Shown: positions 1-6,858, counted from the stretch's first letter. The stretch is DNA of 12,747 bases from Cohaesibacteraceae bacterium (GCA_016764535.1 JAESRR010000127.1:1-12747); one strand, 5' to 3'. Notes: a model not told the origin generated them from the letters alone. Translations and numbers: made by a program.

Positions 1-2
1 AA

Positions 3-18
3 TGATTAATATTAATCA
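3..18. repeat. Perfect 16-bp AT-rich palindrome
   Basis: TGATTAATATTAATCA reads identically on both strands with no spacer. A related half, TTAATGATT, follows at 28-36. A symmetric AT-rich site of this size could be an operator for a dimeric regulator of a gene left of the window or of the transcript proposed for 63-144. It sits at the window edge, so its true context is not visible, and AT-rich palindromes also arise by chance. Confidence 0.4.
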
Positions 19-119
19 ACATTATAGTTAATGATTTATGAAAAATACAATACTATCAATGGGTTGTGGTAATTGCCCAATTATTCCAAAAAATCCCCGG
101 CTCTTCGGCGCGATGTTGG

Positions 120-144
120 AACGCCCTGGTTTCAGGGGTTTTTT
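120..144 (+). terminator. Rho-independent terminator without an upstream gene in view
   Basis: A CCCTG arm (124-128) pairs with CAGGG (133-137) around a GTTT loop. The stem extends by AAC (120-122) pairing with GTT (138-140) past one bulged G, and runs into six consecutive T residues at 139-144. This is the standard shape of an intrinsic terminator on the + strand. The upstream transcript could come from a gene left of the window or from a small RNA beginning near 63. Confidence 0.55.
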
Positions 145-325
145 GCTGAATGGAAGAATCGCTGTGCAATTGACATGCAAAATCAACACGACTGATTGTC
201 GAACAAGCGTTCCAAAACCAATTTGAATACATAAATAATTTGTATAGTTGCTGTCAGGCAGGCGTAATATTGCAATGCCAGATTTCATTTCAGGGGCAAT
301 CAAATTTTCCCGAATGGAGATAAAA

Positions 326-610
326 ATGAATTCGATTACCAAATCCTTGCTGGCCGCAATGTTCGTCGCAGGTGTCTCTTCGCAGGCATTGGTCGCTCCG
401 GCGTTCGCAAATGCCACCAAAACTGCATCAACGGATCAGGTTGAAGACAGCGAAGACAAAGAAGAAAATTGCGTGTTGCCAGCCGGTACACAAACAACAC
501 CCGATGCTGATCATGAATGTGAAGACGATGATGATGGGGAAGATGAAGATACGGACGGTGAAACCACAGCTGATGATGACGACGATAAAGAGGAAGATTC
601 CTCAAACTAG
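326..610 (+). CDS. Small exported, highly acidic protein of unknown function
   Basis: This 94-residue protein has a clear Sec-type signal peptide: Lys6, a hydrophobic stretch at about 8-26, and an Ala-x-Ala cleavage site after residue 28 (APAFA). The mature part is about 66 residues, of which 29 are Asp or Glu (18 Asp, 11 Glu) against three Lys. It includes runs of four and five consecutive Asp near the C-terminus. Two cysteines (49 and 65) could form one disulfide in the periplasm. The ATG at 326 is chosen because GGAGA lies at 316-320, five bases upstream, and because an earlier start (248) would bury the signal peptide. I recognise no named family. Such Asp-rich tails often bind divalent cations, especially calcium, but that is inference. 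The gene lies just upstream of a response regulator on the same strand, separated by a strong hairpin, so a link to signalling is possible. Confidence 0.8.
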   Translation: MNSITKSLLAAMFVAGVSSQALVAPAFANATKTASTDQVEDSEDKEENCVLPAGTQTTPDADHECEDDDDGEDEDTDGETTADDDDDKEEDSSN

Positions 611-623
611 CGTCTGGATTGTG

Positions 624-650
624 CCCGTCAGGTCAACATGACCTGACGGG
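624..650. terminator. Perfect 12-bp hairpin between acidic protein and response regulator
   Basis: The arm at 624-635 (CCCGTCAGGTCA) is exactly complementary to 639-650, with a three-base loop ACA. It starts 14 bases after the stop codon of the acidic-protein gene, where a terminator is expected. The following sequence (TGCTTTGCGT) has only a weak T-tract, so termination may be partial and let some transcripts continue into the response regulator 45 bases downstream. It could instead stabilise the upstream mRNA. Confidence 0.65.
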
Positions 651-694
651 TGCTTTGCGTATTATTGGTATGTCTTTAGAGGCGACGGGAATTC

Positions 695-1378
695 ATGCGT
701 ATACTTTTTTTGGAAGATGATCAGGAAATCGGGACCAGTGTGACGAAAAGTCTGGAGCGCTCAGGTCATATAGTTGACTGGTTGAAGGATGGCCGCGAAG
801 CGCTGGTAGCAGCTACGACGGCCTCTCATGAAGTCATAATACTTGATAGAATGACACCGGGTCTGGATGGTCTGTCTGTTCTGCGGGCAATACGTGCCAG
901 TAATAACCCCACACCCGTATTGTTTCTCACTTCAATGAATGATGTCCGCGACAAGGTAGAAGGTCTTAAAGAAGGCGCAGACGATTATCTGGCAAAACCA
1001 TTTTCGTTTTCTGAATTGCTGGCGCGCGTAAACGCGCTCGGGCGAAGACGAAATTCAAACTCAAACGAAGAGAATAACATTCTGGTATTTGATGATCTGG
1101 AACTGGATTTGGTTCGTCGGCGATGTACAATTTCTGGAGAAGTGGTCCCTCTGCTTGCCAAAGAGCTTCGTTTGCTGGAAGCATTTATGCAAAACACGGG
1201 GCGTGTGCTGACAAGATCGATGTTGCTGGATCAAGTCTGGAACATAAATTTTGACCCGGGAACCAATGTGGTGGAAACGCATCTAAGTCGTTTGCGGGGA
1301 AAAATTGAGAAACCGTTCGGGAAAACCTATATCAGGACGATCAGGGGTACAGGATACGTTCTTGAAAATCACGTATAA
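695..1378 (+). CDS. OmpR/PhoB-family response regulator, orphan
   Basis: This 227-residue DNA-binding response regulator matches the usual OmpR/PhoB length. The receiver domain (about 1-115) has the acidic pair Asp8-Asp9, the phosphoacceptor Asp51 within LILD-type context (IILDRMTPGLDG), the switch Thr79 and the conserved Lys101 followed by Pro-Phe. A linker rich in Arg, Asn and Ser (about 117-125) leads to a winged-helix DNA-binding domain (about 128-225), ending in the family signature IRTIRGTGYVLE. All phosphorylation residues are intact, so it should be controlled by a histidine kinase, but no kinase gene follows: the next gene is convergent. Its promoter or read-through source lies in 611-694, after the hairpin at 624-650. 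The start at 695 follows a purine-rich GGCGACGGGA. Target genes cannot be told from sequence; the neighbouring acidic exported protein is a plausible regulon member by position only. Confidence 0.93.
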   Translation: MRILFLEDDQEIGTSVTKSLERSGHIVDWLKDGREALVAATTASHEVIILDRMTPGLDGLSVLRAIRASNNPTPVLFLTSMNDVRDKVEGLKEGADDYLAKPFSFSELLARVNALGRRRNSNSNEENNILVFDDLELDLVRRRCTISGEVVPLLAKELRLLEAFMQNTGRVLTRSMLLDQVWNINFDPGTNVVETHLSRLRGKIEKPFGKTYIRTIRGTGYVLENHV

Positions 1379-1453
1379 ATCCACTGAATGAGGCAATTAT
1401 TGCGAATGAGTGCGCTACCTCAGGCAGCAGGCAAAATTTGACGTAATTGAATC

Positions 1454-1542
1454 GGAATTTGAGATAGATAATCCCGAACTGGTTGTTGGAAATCGTTTCC
1501 CGCAAACAGATTTCCGGGATTTTCTATCTTGCTTGAATTTCC
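1454..1542. repeat. Long imperfect hairpin in the convergent gap
   Basis: Nested inverted repeats fill most of the space between the response regulator and the ATPase gene. The outer arms 1461-1476 and 1515-1530 match at 14 of 16 positions, one exception being a G-U wobble. The inner arms GGAAATC (1488-1494) and GATTTCC (1509-1515) are perfect and continue through GTTT/AAAC past a single bulged A to a five-base loop (CCCGC, 1499-1503). A weaker pair at 1454-1460 and 1536-1542 extends the base. There is no T-tract, so it is not a classic intrinsic terminator. It may be a bidirectional 3'-end structure, a small RNA or a degenerate miniature repeat. Confidence 0.6.
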
Positions 1543-1561
1543 AGGACTGTAGCGCGTTAAC

Positions 1562-3037
1562 CTATTCGCCAGTATCGGGGTTTCCCGGTTTTGTTTGCCA
1601 GCCCAGATCGGGGAGGGTGACAATGCGGTTGCCACGAAGATCGTTGGCACAGAGCAAGAACCCGCGTTCTTCCATATAGGTCAGCAGCCATCGGGCCCTG
1701 CCAGGTGACCTTGTACCATACGCGGTCGCAAGGGTAGTGTTTGAAGGGCAGGGTATTTTCTGTAATGCGGCCCGTGCAAGAACCAGGAATACACCACGCA
1801 TGTCATCGGGCAATTGTGAAGCAACTAGAGTTGCCTGTTCCCAGTCTTTTTGATCAACATCCTGGTCTTCTACTTTGGCTCGCGCAACGGGGAGAAGTTC
1901 TCGAAACGACTGCAAATCGGGAGGGCGGGTGAATTTTTTAATCCGGCATCGAACCTGAAAATCCTGGTAAAGAACGGAAACCGACTGGAACGCAGCTTCC
2001 GGATCCTCCAGCATATCAACCAGTATTTCGCGGATTATCTTGTCCCGTTCAACATGATCCATGCCATCTTCGAGAAAAAGATCTTCTCGCGGAGCTGGCT
2101 CGGGAATGCTTGCGGCAAGTTGTTTCAACACATCTCTTGCGTCAATTGGCTGGGGAGTTGTGTTTGAAGGTCTGGGTAAATCATCCGGATTGGCTGAAAA
2201 CAACAGTTCTTCGACATTCTTACCCGAATTTTGCGGTAGCGGGATCAATTTTGCACTCACGCCGCGACTGGAAGTTATAACAGGGCCAATCGTGATTTGC
2301 AGCGGTCGGCGGGACAATGCAGGCCCAAGCGCGACAAACTGACCCCGGTCAAGATTACGGAATGTTTCAGCCTGTCTGCGTTCCATACCAAGCAGGTCGG
2401 AAGCCCGGGCCATATCGATATCCAGAAATGTCCGGCCCATCAGAAAGTTAGTCGCTTCTGCCGCGACATTCTTGGCCAGCTTGGCAAGTCGCTGGGTCGC
2501 AATCACACCGGCAAGGCCGCGTTTTCGACCGCGGCACATCAGGTTTGTCATGGCCCCGAGGGAGGCGCGTCGTGCTTCTTCTGTAAATTCGCCAGATGTT
2601 GTGGGGGCAAAAAGCTGCGCCTCATCGACTATCACCAGCATTGGGTACCAGATTGAGCGATCAACATCGAATAGCCCGTTCAAAAATGCACCGGCCGCAC
2701 GCATTTGTTTGTCTATGTCGAGCCCTTCAAGATTAAACACCACGGATACGCGATGCTGCCTCACACGGGCAGCTATCATTTCGATGTCTTGTTCAGTGCC
2801 GTTGGCATCAATAACGACGTGGCCAAATTCTTCAGCCAGGGTAACAAAATCACCTTCCGGATCAATTATTGCCTGCTGAACCCATTCGGCGCTTTGCTCA
2901 AGAATGCGACGCAATAAATGAGATTTTCCAGACCCTGAATTCCCCTGAACCAGCAAGCGTGTTGCCAGCAATTCTTCCAGATCCATGCCGGCGGGGGCAC
3001 CAAATTTTTCCGTACCCAAATCAACAGAAACAGTCAT
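1562..3037 (-). CDS. HerA/FtsK-like P-loop ATPase (helicase-type ATP-binding protein)
   Basis: The 491-residue protein has one P-loop ATPase domain near its N-terminus. The Walker A motif GNSGSGKS is at 32-39, Walker B LVIVDEAQ at 134-141, an arginine-rich RGRKRG segment at about 169-174, and a sensor-like ATQR at 180-183. This pattern, including the ATQR after an Arg-rich turn, belongs to the DUF87/HerA-FtsK-type group of additional-strand ATPases. These usually act as hexameric pumps on DNA, although the exact role of this stand-alone bacterial subgroup is not established. The C-terminal 60 residues look like a winged helix, consistent with nucleic-acid binding. No nuclease such as NurA is adjacent. 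The start is uncertain: ATG at 3037 has a distant AAAGG, while an in-frame TTG at 3064 would add nine residues. It lies last in a probable three-gene unit, 87 bases after the permease gene. Confidence 0.85.
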   Translation of the reverse strand: MTVSVDLGTEKFGAPAGMDLEELLATRLLVQGNSGSGKSHLLRRILEQSAEWVQQAIIDPEGDFVTLAEEFGHVVIDANGTEQDIEMIAARVRQHRVSVVFNLEGLDIDKQMRAAGAFLNGLFDVDRSIWYPMLVIVDEAQLFAPTTSGEFTEEARRASLGAMTNLMCRGRKRGLAGVIATQRLAKLAKNVAAEATNFLMGRTFLDIDMARASDLLGMERRQAETFRNLDRGQFVALGPALSRRPLQITIGPVITSSRGVSAKLIPLPQNSGKNVEELLFSANPDDLPRPSNTTPQPIDARDVLKQLAASIPEPAPREDLFLEDGMDHVERDKIIREILVDMLEDPEAAFQSVSVLYQDFQVRCRIKKFTRPPDLQSFRELLPVARAKVEDQDVDQKDWEQATLVASQLPDDMRGVFLVLARAALQKIPCPSNTTLATAYGTRSPGRARWLLTYMEERGFLLCANDLRGNRIVTLPDLGWQTKPGNPDTGE

Positions 3038-3124
3038 GGGGTAATCATTAGCCTTTGTACGCAATACCTGATCGGGTCGATATTATTCGGGAATCGCTTG
3101 ATACGAGGACCCGGAGCAGAGCTG

Positions 3125-3880
3125 TCATAACAGTGTAAACAGGCTGCGCGCAATGATGAGAAGCGCCATTCCTGTGAGAACCAGGTTGAACATCTGTTTA
3201 AATCGAATTTCCGAAAAAGCGTGCAACAGTTTTGTGCCGACCATGGTTCCCAAATAACCTGCACCAATCATCGCAAGCAGCAACGGAATAAACGGCACAA
3301 AGTCAAATCCAAGCCCAATGAAGATGCCAATTTTTATTCCGTGCTGCAACGTCATGCATGCGGTATGGCTTGCCACTGTTCCCAGACGATCCAGATTTCT
3401 GGTTTTGAAAACAGCAGCAACAAATGGGCCGGTTGCTCCAACGAACATTGTGAGAAGTGTAGATAAAGTCCCGGTAATTACAAAAATTGCACTGTGGTTC
3501 GGGTAATTTGGTTTTGGTCCCCAGACCGAAAACAGGATGAATAATCCAATTGTCAATTTCAGCCAAAAATCAGGAAGGTCCTGGACAAGAAGACCGCCTG
3601 CAATCCCACCAAACAGAGCACCAATTGAGAATTGAAGAACCGGTTTCCAGTTGATATGCGCCCGCTGGATAAAAGTTCTTCCTGTATTTGATCCCAACTG
3701 AATTACCCCATGAATGGGGATCAAACTTGTGGCCGGGAGCCCAAAGCTCAATACAGCAAGCATAGCGACGCCGCCGCCAATGCCAACTGCTGCGCTAATA
3801 CCAGAGGTAAAAAAACTAACGACGATAACAAGCACGGCAAATATTGGCGAGATCGAGTCAGGTAACAAACTAAATTCCAT
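3125..3880 (-). CDS. TauE/SafE (TSUP) family membrane permease
   Basis: The 251-residue protein is hydrophobic almost throughout, with about seven or eight predicted membrane segments. It shows the two-halves pattern of the TSUP family: a glycine-rich AAVGIGGG at 30-37 with HGVIQLGSNTGR at 57-68 in the first half, and FVGATGPFVAAVF at 146-158 in the second. Family members move sulfite, sulfoacetate, thiosulfate or other small organic acids across the inner membrane; the substrate cannot be read from sequence. Length is typical. The start at 3880 has no clear Shine-Dalgarno sequence, but the protein begins sensibly there. It lies 54 bases downstream of the M20 hydrolase gene on the same strand, so it may be co-transcribed and could carry a product or substrate of that enzyme; this pairing is inference. 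Confidence 0.88.
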   Translation of the reverse strand: MEFSLLPDSISPIFAVLVIVVSFFTSGISAAVGIGGGVAMLAVLSFGLPATSLIPIHGVIQLGSNTGRTFIQRAHINWKPVLQFSIGALFGGIAGGLLVQDLPDFWLKLTIGLFILFSVWGPKPNYPNHSAIFVITGTLSTLLTMFVGATGPFVAAVFKTRNLDRLGTVASHTACMTLQHGIKIGIFIGLGFDFVPFIPLLLAMIGAGYLGTMVGTKLLHAFSEIRFKQMFNLVLTGMALLIIARSLFTLL

Positions 3881-3934
3881 ATAAAAAGCAAACCGGTTAC
3901 GAAACGAGAGCGGCGCAAAACCGCCCCCGATAAA

Positions 3935-5104
3935 TCAGGAAGCAGGCATCGCTGTTTCAGCTAGCTGCGCCCAGTACGAACAGCCAATGGGAATAAGATC
4001 GTCATTGAAATCATACTCGGGGTGATGCAGGGAGGCCGTGTCACCATTACCAACAAAGATGAATGCACCCGGGCGTGATTCCAGCATGAATGAGAAATCC
4101 TCTGCGCCCATTGTCGGGGGATAATAGCGGTTCACACGGTTTTTTCCCACAAGGCTCTCGGCAATGGAAACCACAAAATCTGTTTGATCATCATGGTTCA
4201 CAGTGACGGGATAATCACGGCGATAGGTCAGCTTTGCTGTAGCACCATAGGCTTTTGCAGTATTCTCGATAATTTCATGCAATCGCTTTTCAGCAAGGTC
4301 GCGAACTTCCGGATTGAGGGTACGAACCGTTCCATTTATTTGTGCTGTTTGGGGAAGCACGTTATCGGTAAAGCCCGAACGGATTTTGCAAAGTGAAACG
4401 ACAACGGATTCAAGTGGGTCAACATTTCGACTGGCGATCTGTTGTACAGCCTGGATGATAGCTGCCATCACAAGAACAGTATCAACGCCATCATTTGGCA
4501 TGGCTGCGTGACTGCCTTTGCCTTCGATGTCGATCGTGATGCGATCAGCCGATGCCATAATTGCACCTGTACGGATTGCAAAATCTCCAACCGGTGCGCC
4601 GGGCATATTATGCATGCCGAAAACCTGTTGTATTCCAAACCTGTCCATCAACCCGTCATCGATCATGGCTTTTGCGCCCGCACCGCCCTCTTCGGCAGGC
4701 TGGAAGATCAAAATAATTGTACCATCAAAATTACGGGTTTCTGCGAGATATTTGGCAGCGCCCAGCAGCATCGATGTATGGCCGTCATGACCGCAAGCGT
4801 GCATTTTGCCTTCGGTTTTCGAGGCGTAGGGCTTGTCGGTAGCTTCATGAATCGGAAGTGCATCCATGTCGGCTCGCAGACCAATAACCTTACCGCTGTC
4901 TGTTGAGCGTCCTTTGATAACGCCTACAACGCCGGTTTTTCCCAGACCCGTTACAACCTCATCAACACCAAATTCAGTCAGTTTTCCGGCAATTTTTTCT
5001 GCTGTCCGATGGACATCATATAACAACTCGGGGTGTTCATGAAAATCGCGCCGCCAGGCTGTAATCTCTTGATGAAAATCAGCAAAACGATTGGTAACAG
5101 GCAT
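3935..5104 (-). CDS. M20 family amidohydrolase (hippurate hydrolase/aminoacylase type)
   Basis: This 389-residue metalloenzyme belongs to peptidase family M20, the subgroup that hydrolyses N-acyl amino acids or related amides in the cytoplasm. Expected metal-site residues are all visible: Cys104 and His106 in ACGHDGH, Glu138-Glu139 in FQPAEEGG, His165 in GMHN, and His360/His361 in LHHPEYDFND near the C-terminus. The metal-bridging and dimerisation region is marked by GKGSHAAMP at about 200-210, followed by the lid domain. Full length is typical and no signal peptide is present. The ATG at 5104 is supported by GAGGAA (5110-5115 on the opposite strand) five bases away. It is the first gene of a leftward group continuing with the permease and ATPase. 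The exact substrate (hippurate, N-acetyl amino acid, indole-acetyl amino acid) cannot be decided from sequence. Confidence 0.93.
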   Translation of the reverse strand: MPVTNRFADFHQEITAWRRDFHEHPELLYDVHRTAEKIAGKLTEFGVDEVVTGLGKTGVVGVIKGRSTDSGKVIGLRADMDALPIHEATDKPYASKTEGKMHACGHDGHTSMLLGAAKYLAETRNFDGTIILIFQPAEEGGAGAKAMIDDGLMDRFGIQQVFGMHNMPGAPVGDFAIRTGAIMASADRITIDIEGKGSHAAMPNDGVDTVLVMAAIIQAVQQIASRNVDPLESVVVSLCKIRSGFTDNVLPQTAQINGTVRTLNPEVRDLAEKRLHEIIENTAKAYGATAKLTYRRDYPVTVNHDDQTDFVVSIAESLVGKNRVNRYYPPTMGAEDFSFMLESRPGAFIFVGNGDTASLHHPEYDFNDDLIPIGCSYWAQLAETAMPAS

Positions 5105-5138
5105 GGGTATTCCTCACGGATATTAATCTGGATTTGTG

Positions 5139-5221
5139 CCAAACAGGCAATATGCGGGGTGCGGACGCAGGTGATTATTTTCGGTTTCAACGTCGAGCGC
5201 GATGGAACTTAACCTGTTTGG
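5139..5221. repeat. Separated 9-bp inverted repeat in a divergent promoter region
   Basis: CCAAACAGG (5139-5147) is exactly complementary to CCTGTTTGG (5213-5221), with 65 bases between. They lie in the 231-bp gap between the divergently transcribed M20 hydrolase and carboxypeptidase genes, where both promoters must sit. A pair of spaced half-sites could bind a looping regulator. Nine matching bases at this distance could also be chance. I found no convincing -35/-10 pair in the gap; TTGACG at 5226-5231 has no -10 at the right spacing. Confidence 0.25.
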
Positions 5222-5335
5222 TGGATTGACGCAAAGAACTTTGCAACAGAGCCCGAAAATCAGGTATGAACAAAAGGTATAGAATTAATTCAATTTCAGT
5301 GGAGTGCATACTTCATTGCGGGACAGTGTTTGCTC

Positions 5336-6535
5336 ATGAAATCAATATCTGCTGTGTTTCAAACTGGTCTGCAAAAAATTATGTTGCAGGTAATTCTCAC
5401 AATCACAATTGGTCTGACTTCTGCCGCAGCGAATGTGGGTGACCATGATGGTCCTTTTATTGTGTTCAATCCCAAAACCGGGCGAGTGCTGGATGCGCAA
5501 CGGGTTCGGGATCAATGGCACCCTGCTTCTCTCACCAAACTCATGACCGCCTATGTTGCTTTCGGGGCCTTGTCAGAAAAGCACATTTCAATGAACAGTG
5601 CAGTTACGATATCTGCAAATGCCCTTAAAGTTCCTCCCAGTAAAATGGGTTTTAGAACAGGAACGAAACTGACTGTCGGAAACGCTTTGAAGATGGTTGT
5701 GGTGAAATCCGCGAATGATATTGCGGTTGCGCTGGGTGAGCGTATTGCCGGTTCGGAAAGTTCGTTTGTGCGCATGATGAACCGCGAAGCGCTCCGGTTG
5801 GGAATGGTGGACACCAATTTTGTCAATCCCCATGGTTTGCATCACAAGGATCAGGTGACGTCAGCCAGGGATATGGCTTTGCTGACGCACGCGATTATTC
5901 GGGAATATCCGCAGCATGCGGAATTGTTTCGTACGCCTGCCATTCGTCACGGCAAGCGGGTTTTAAAATCCTACAACAAATTATTACGCCATTTTCGCGG
6001 CACTGATGGAATGAAAACCGGATTTGTCTGTGCCTCCGGTTTTAACCAGGTTGCCAGTGCAACGCGAAACAATAAAAGGCTTGTTTCCATTGTTCTTGGC
6101 GCGGTTACTGCGACGGATAGATCTGAAGCAGCCGCCCGATTACTCACCGAGGGATTTTCCGGGAAACTTTCGGGGAATTCTACGCTTGGTCAATGGAAAA
6201 TTGATACATCAGACAGTGCAGCTGCAGTAAACATGCGCCCTGCAGTTTGTCGTAAAAACAACCGGCCACGAGCCAAACGCGCTTCGGTCGGAGATGGCAA
6301 TGATGGCTCTGGAAATGGTGTGTCATCCTACCTGATTGCTCGTTTTAAAACCATGGATGCTGTCAGAGTACATACCGGGCTTGGAGCCGCTGCTGGTATC
6401 ATCAGTCCTGTCGTAACTGCCGTACCAAGACCCAAACCGGAGGAAATGATTATAGCCTCCAATCAAGCCGTGGAGCTAATAGATCTGTCACCGGATTTGA
6501 CACCACGGGATTTTGGACCAAGACCAAAACCCTGA
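5336..6535 (+). CDS. D-alanyl-D-alanine carboxypeptidase (peptidase S11, PBP5-like)
   Basis: This exported penicillin-binding protein trims the terminal D-alanine of peptidoglycan stem peptides in the periplasm. Counting from the ATG at 5336 (399 residues), an N-terminal signal peptide covers about 1-33. The three active-site motifs of the family are intact: SLTK with nucleophile Ser65 and Lys68, SAN at 125-127, and KTG at 227-229 in the run DGMKTGF. The catalytic domain ends near 285. The C-terminal 110 residues have no amphipathic membrane anchor as in E. coli PBP5. They contain instead a basic stretch, a Gly/Asp-rich linker and proline-rich PRPKP repeats at the very end, a tail style common in rhizobia-related paralogues. 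An in-frame TTG at 5330 lies six bases from GGGA (5320-5323) and could be the true start, adding two residues. It is a monocistronic gene facing the tusA-like gene. Confidence 0.93.
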   Translation: MKSISAVFQTGLQKIMLQVILTITIGLTSAAANVGDHDGPFIVFNPKTGRVLDAQRVRDQWHPASLTKLMTAYVAFGALSEKHISMNSAVTISANALKVPPSKMGFRTGTKLTVGNALKMVVVKSANDIAVALGERIAGSESSFVRMMNREALRLGMVDTNFVNPHGLHHKDQVTSARDMALLTHAIIREYPQHAELFRTPAIRHGKRVLKSYNKLLRHFRGTDGMKTGFVCASGFNQVASATRNNKRLVSIVLGAVTATDRSEAAARLLTEGFSGKLSGNSTLGQWKIDTSDSAAAVNMRPAVCRKNNRPRAKRASVGDGNDGSGNGVSSYLIARFKTMDAVRVHTGLGAAAGIISPVVTAVPRPKPEEMIIASNQAVELIDLSPDLTPRDFGPRPKP

Positions 6536-6567
6536 ATTTGTTTATCTGCCACTTCCGGATGGCGCAT

Positions 6568-6801
6568 CTATTTTCCGTTTTTGATCTCAAATATCAGGGT
6601 GCCATCGTCTGCCTGTGTTTGACTAATCAATTGGTGGGCGCTTTCACTGCAGAAATGTGGAATGTCGATGCCCGCCATGGGATCATTTGAATAAACGCGC
6701 AGAATTTCTCCCCTCGCTATTCTCGTGAGTGCCTTGCGTGTTTTCAGGACTGGTAGCGGACATTTAAGCCCTCTCAAGTCAACATCCACAGGGTCTTTCA
6801 T
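6568..6801 (-). CDS. tusA: TusA-family sulfur carrier protein
   Basis: The 77-residue protein matches the single-domain TusA/SirA fold in length. It carries the signature DLRGLKCPLPVLKTRKAL at 8-25, with the persulfide-forming cysteine at Cys14 inside the CPxP motif. A second conserved segment, NDPMAGIDIPHFC, follows at 39-51. Such proteins relay sulfane sulfur from cysteine desulfurase to tRNA thiolation, molybdopterin or other sulfur pathways in the cytoplasm. The ATG at 6801 is chosen because AAAGGA (6808-6813 on the opposite strand) lies six bases upstream. A further in-frame ATG at 6825 lacks any ribosome-binding site. The gene is divergent from the acyl-CoA synthetase and convergent with the carboxypeptidase, with only 32 bases before the latter. 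The symbol is by family; orthology to E. coli tusA is not certain because paralogues (YedF type) exist. Confidence 0.88.
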   Translation of the reverse strand: MKDPVDVDLRGLKCPLPVLKTRKALTRIARGEILRVYSNDPMAGIDIPHFCSESAHQLISQTQADDGTLIFEIKNGK

Positions 6802-6858
6802 AAATTGTCCTTTACTCTCATTCATGACACACTAACGACAGACGGTGAATCGTGAATG

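Larger units (their letters stand above)
1..325. other. Gene-free left-end region with palindrome and orphan terminator
   Basis: This stretch has no reading frame with both a ribosome-binding site and recognisable protein content. A 62-codon frame at 38-226 lacks a Shine-Dalgarno sequence and looks random. The first 60 bases are very AT-rich and contain a perfect 16-bp palindrome (3-18). An intrinsic terminator for the + strand ends near 144, although no gene lies in front of it inside the window. A TACTAT hexamer at 51-56 with TTAATG 17 bp upstream (28-33) is a weak promoter candidate; it would give a transcript of about 80 nt ending at that terminator. A TATAGT hexamer at 243-248 could be the -10 element for the gene at 326, but no good -35 is spaced correctly. 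All promoter readings here are tentative. Confidence 0.5.

Noticed and set aside
118..142. GGAAC at 118-122 as a general-stress (EcfG) -35 element
   Set aside because: No CGTT is found 16-17 bases downstream, and the bases form part of the terminator stem.
38..226. 62-codon open frame on the + strand near the left edge
   Set aside because: It has no Shine-Dalgarno sequence, its protein resembles nothing known, and it runs through the terminator at 120-144.
248..325. Upstream extension of the acidic protein from a TTG at 248
   Set aside because: It would place the signal peptide internally and has no ribosome-binding site, whereas the ATG at 326 has GGAGA five bases upstream.
1410..1679. 89-codon frame after the response regulator, considered as a kinase fragment
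   Set aside because: It has no membrane segment, H-box or ATP-binding motif, and its second half is antisense to the ATPase gene.
4442..4906. 154-codon frame on the + strand
   Set aside because: It lies wholly antisense to the M20 hydrolase, whose catalytic motifs are intact, and its composition is that of a shadow frame.
5226..5231. TTGACG as the -35 element of the carboxypeptidase gene
   Set aside because: No TATAAT-like hexamer is at 16-18 bp spacing. The nearest AT-rich hexamer, around 5279, is far too distant.
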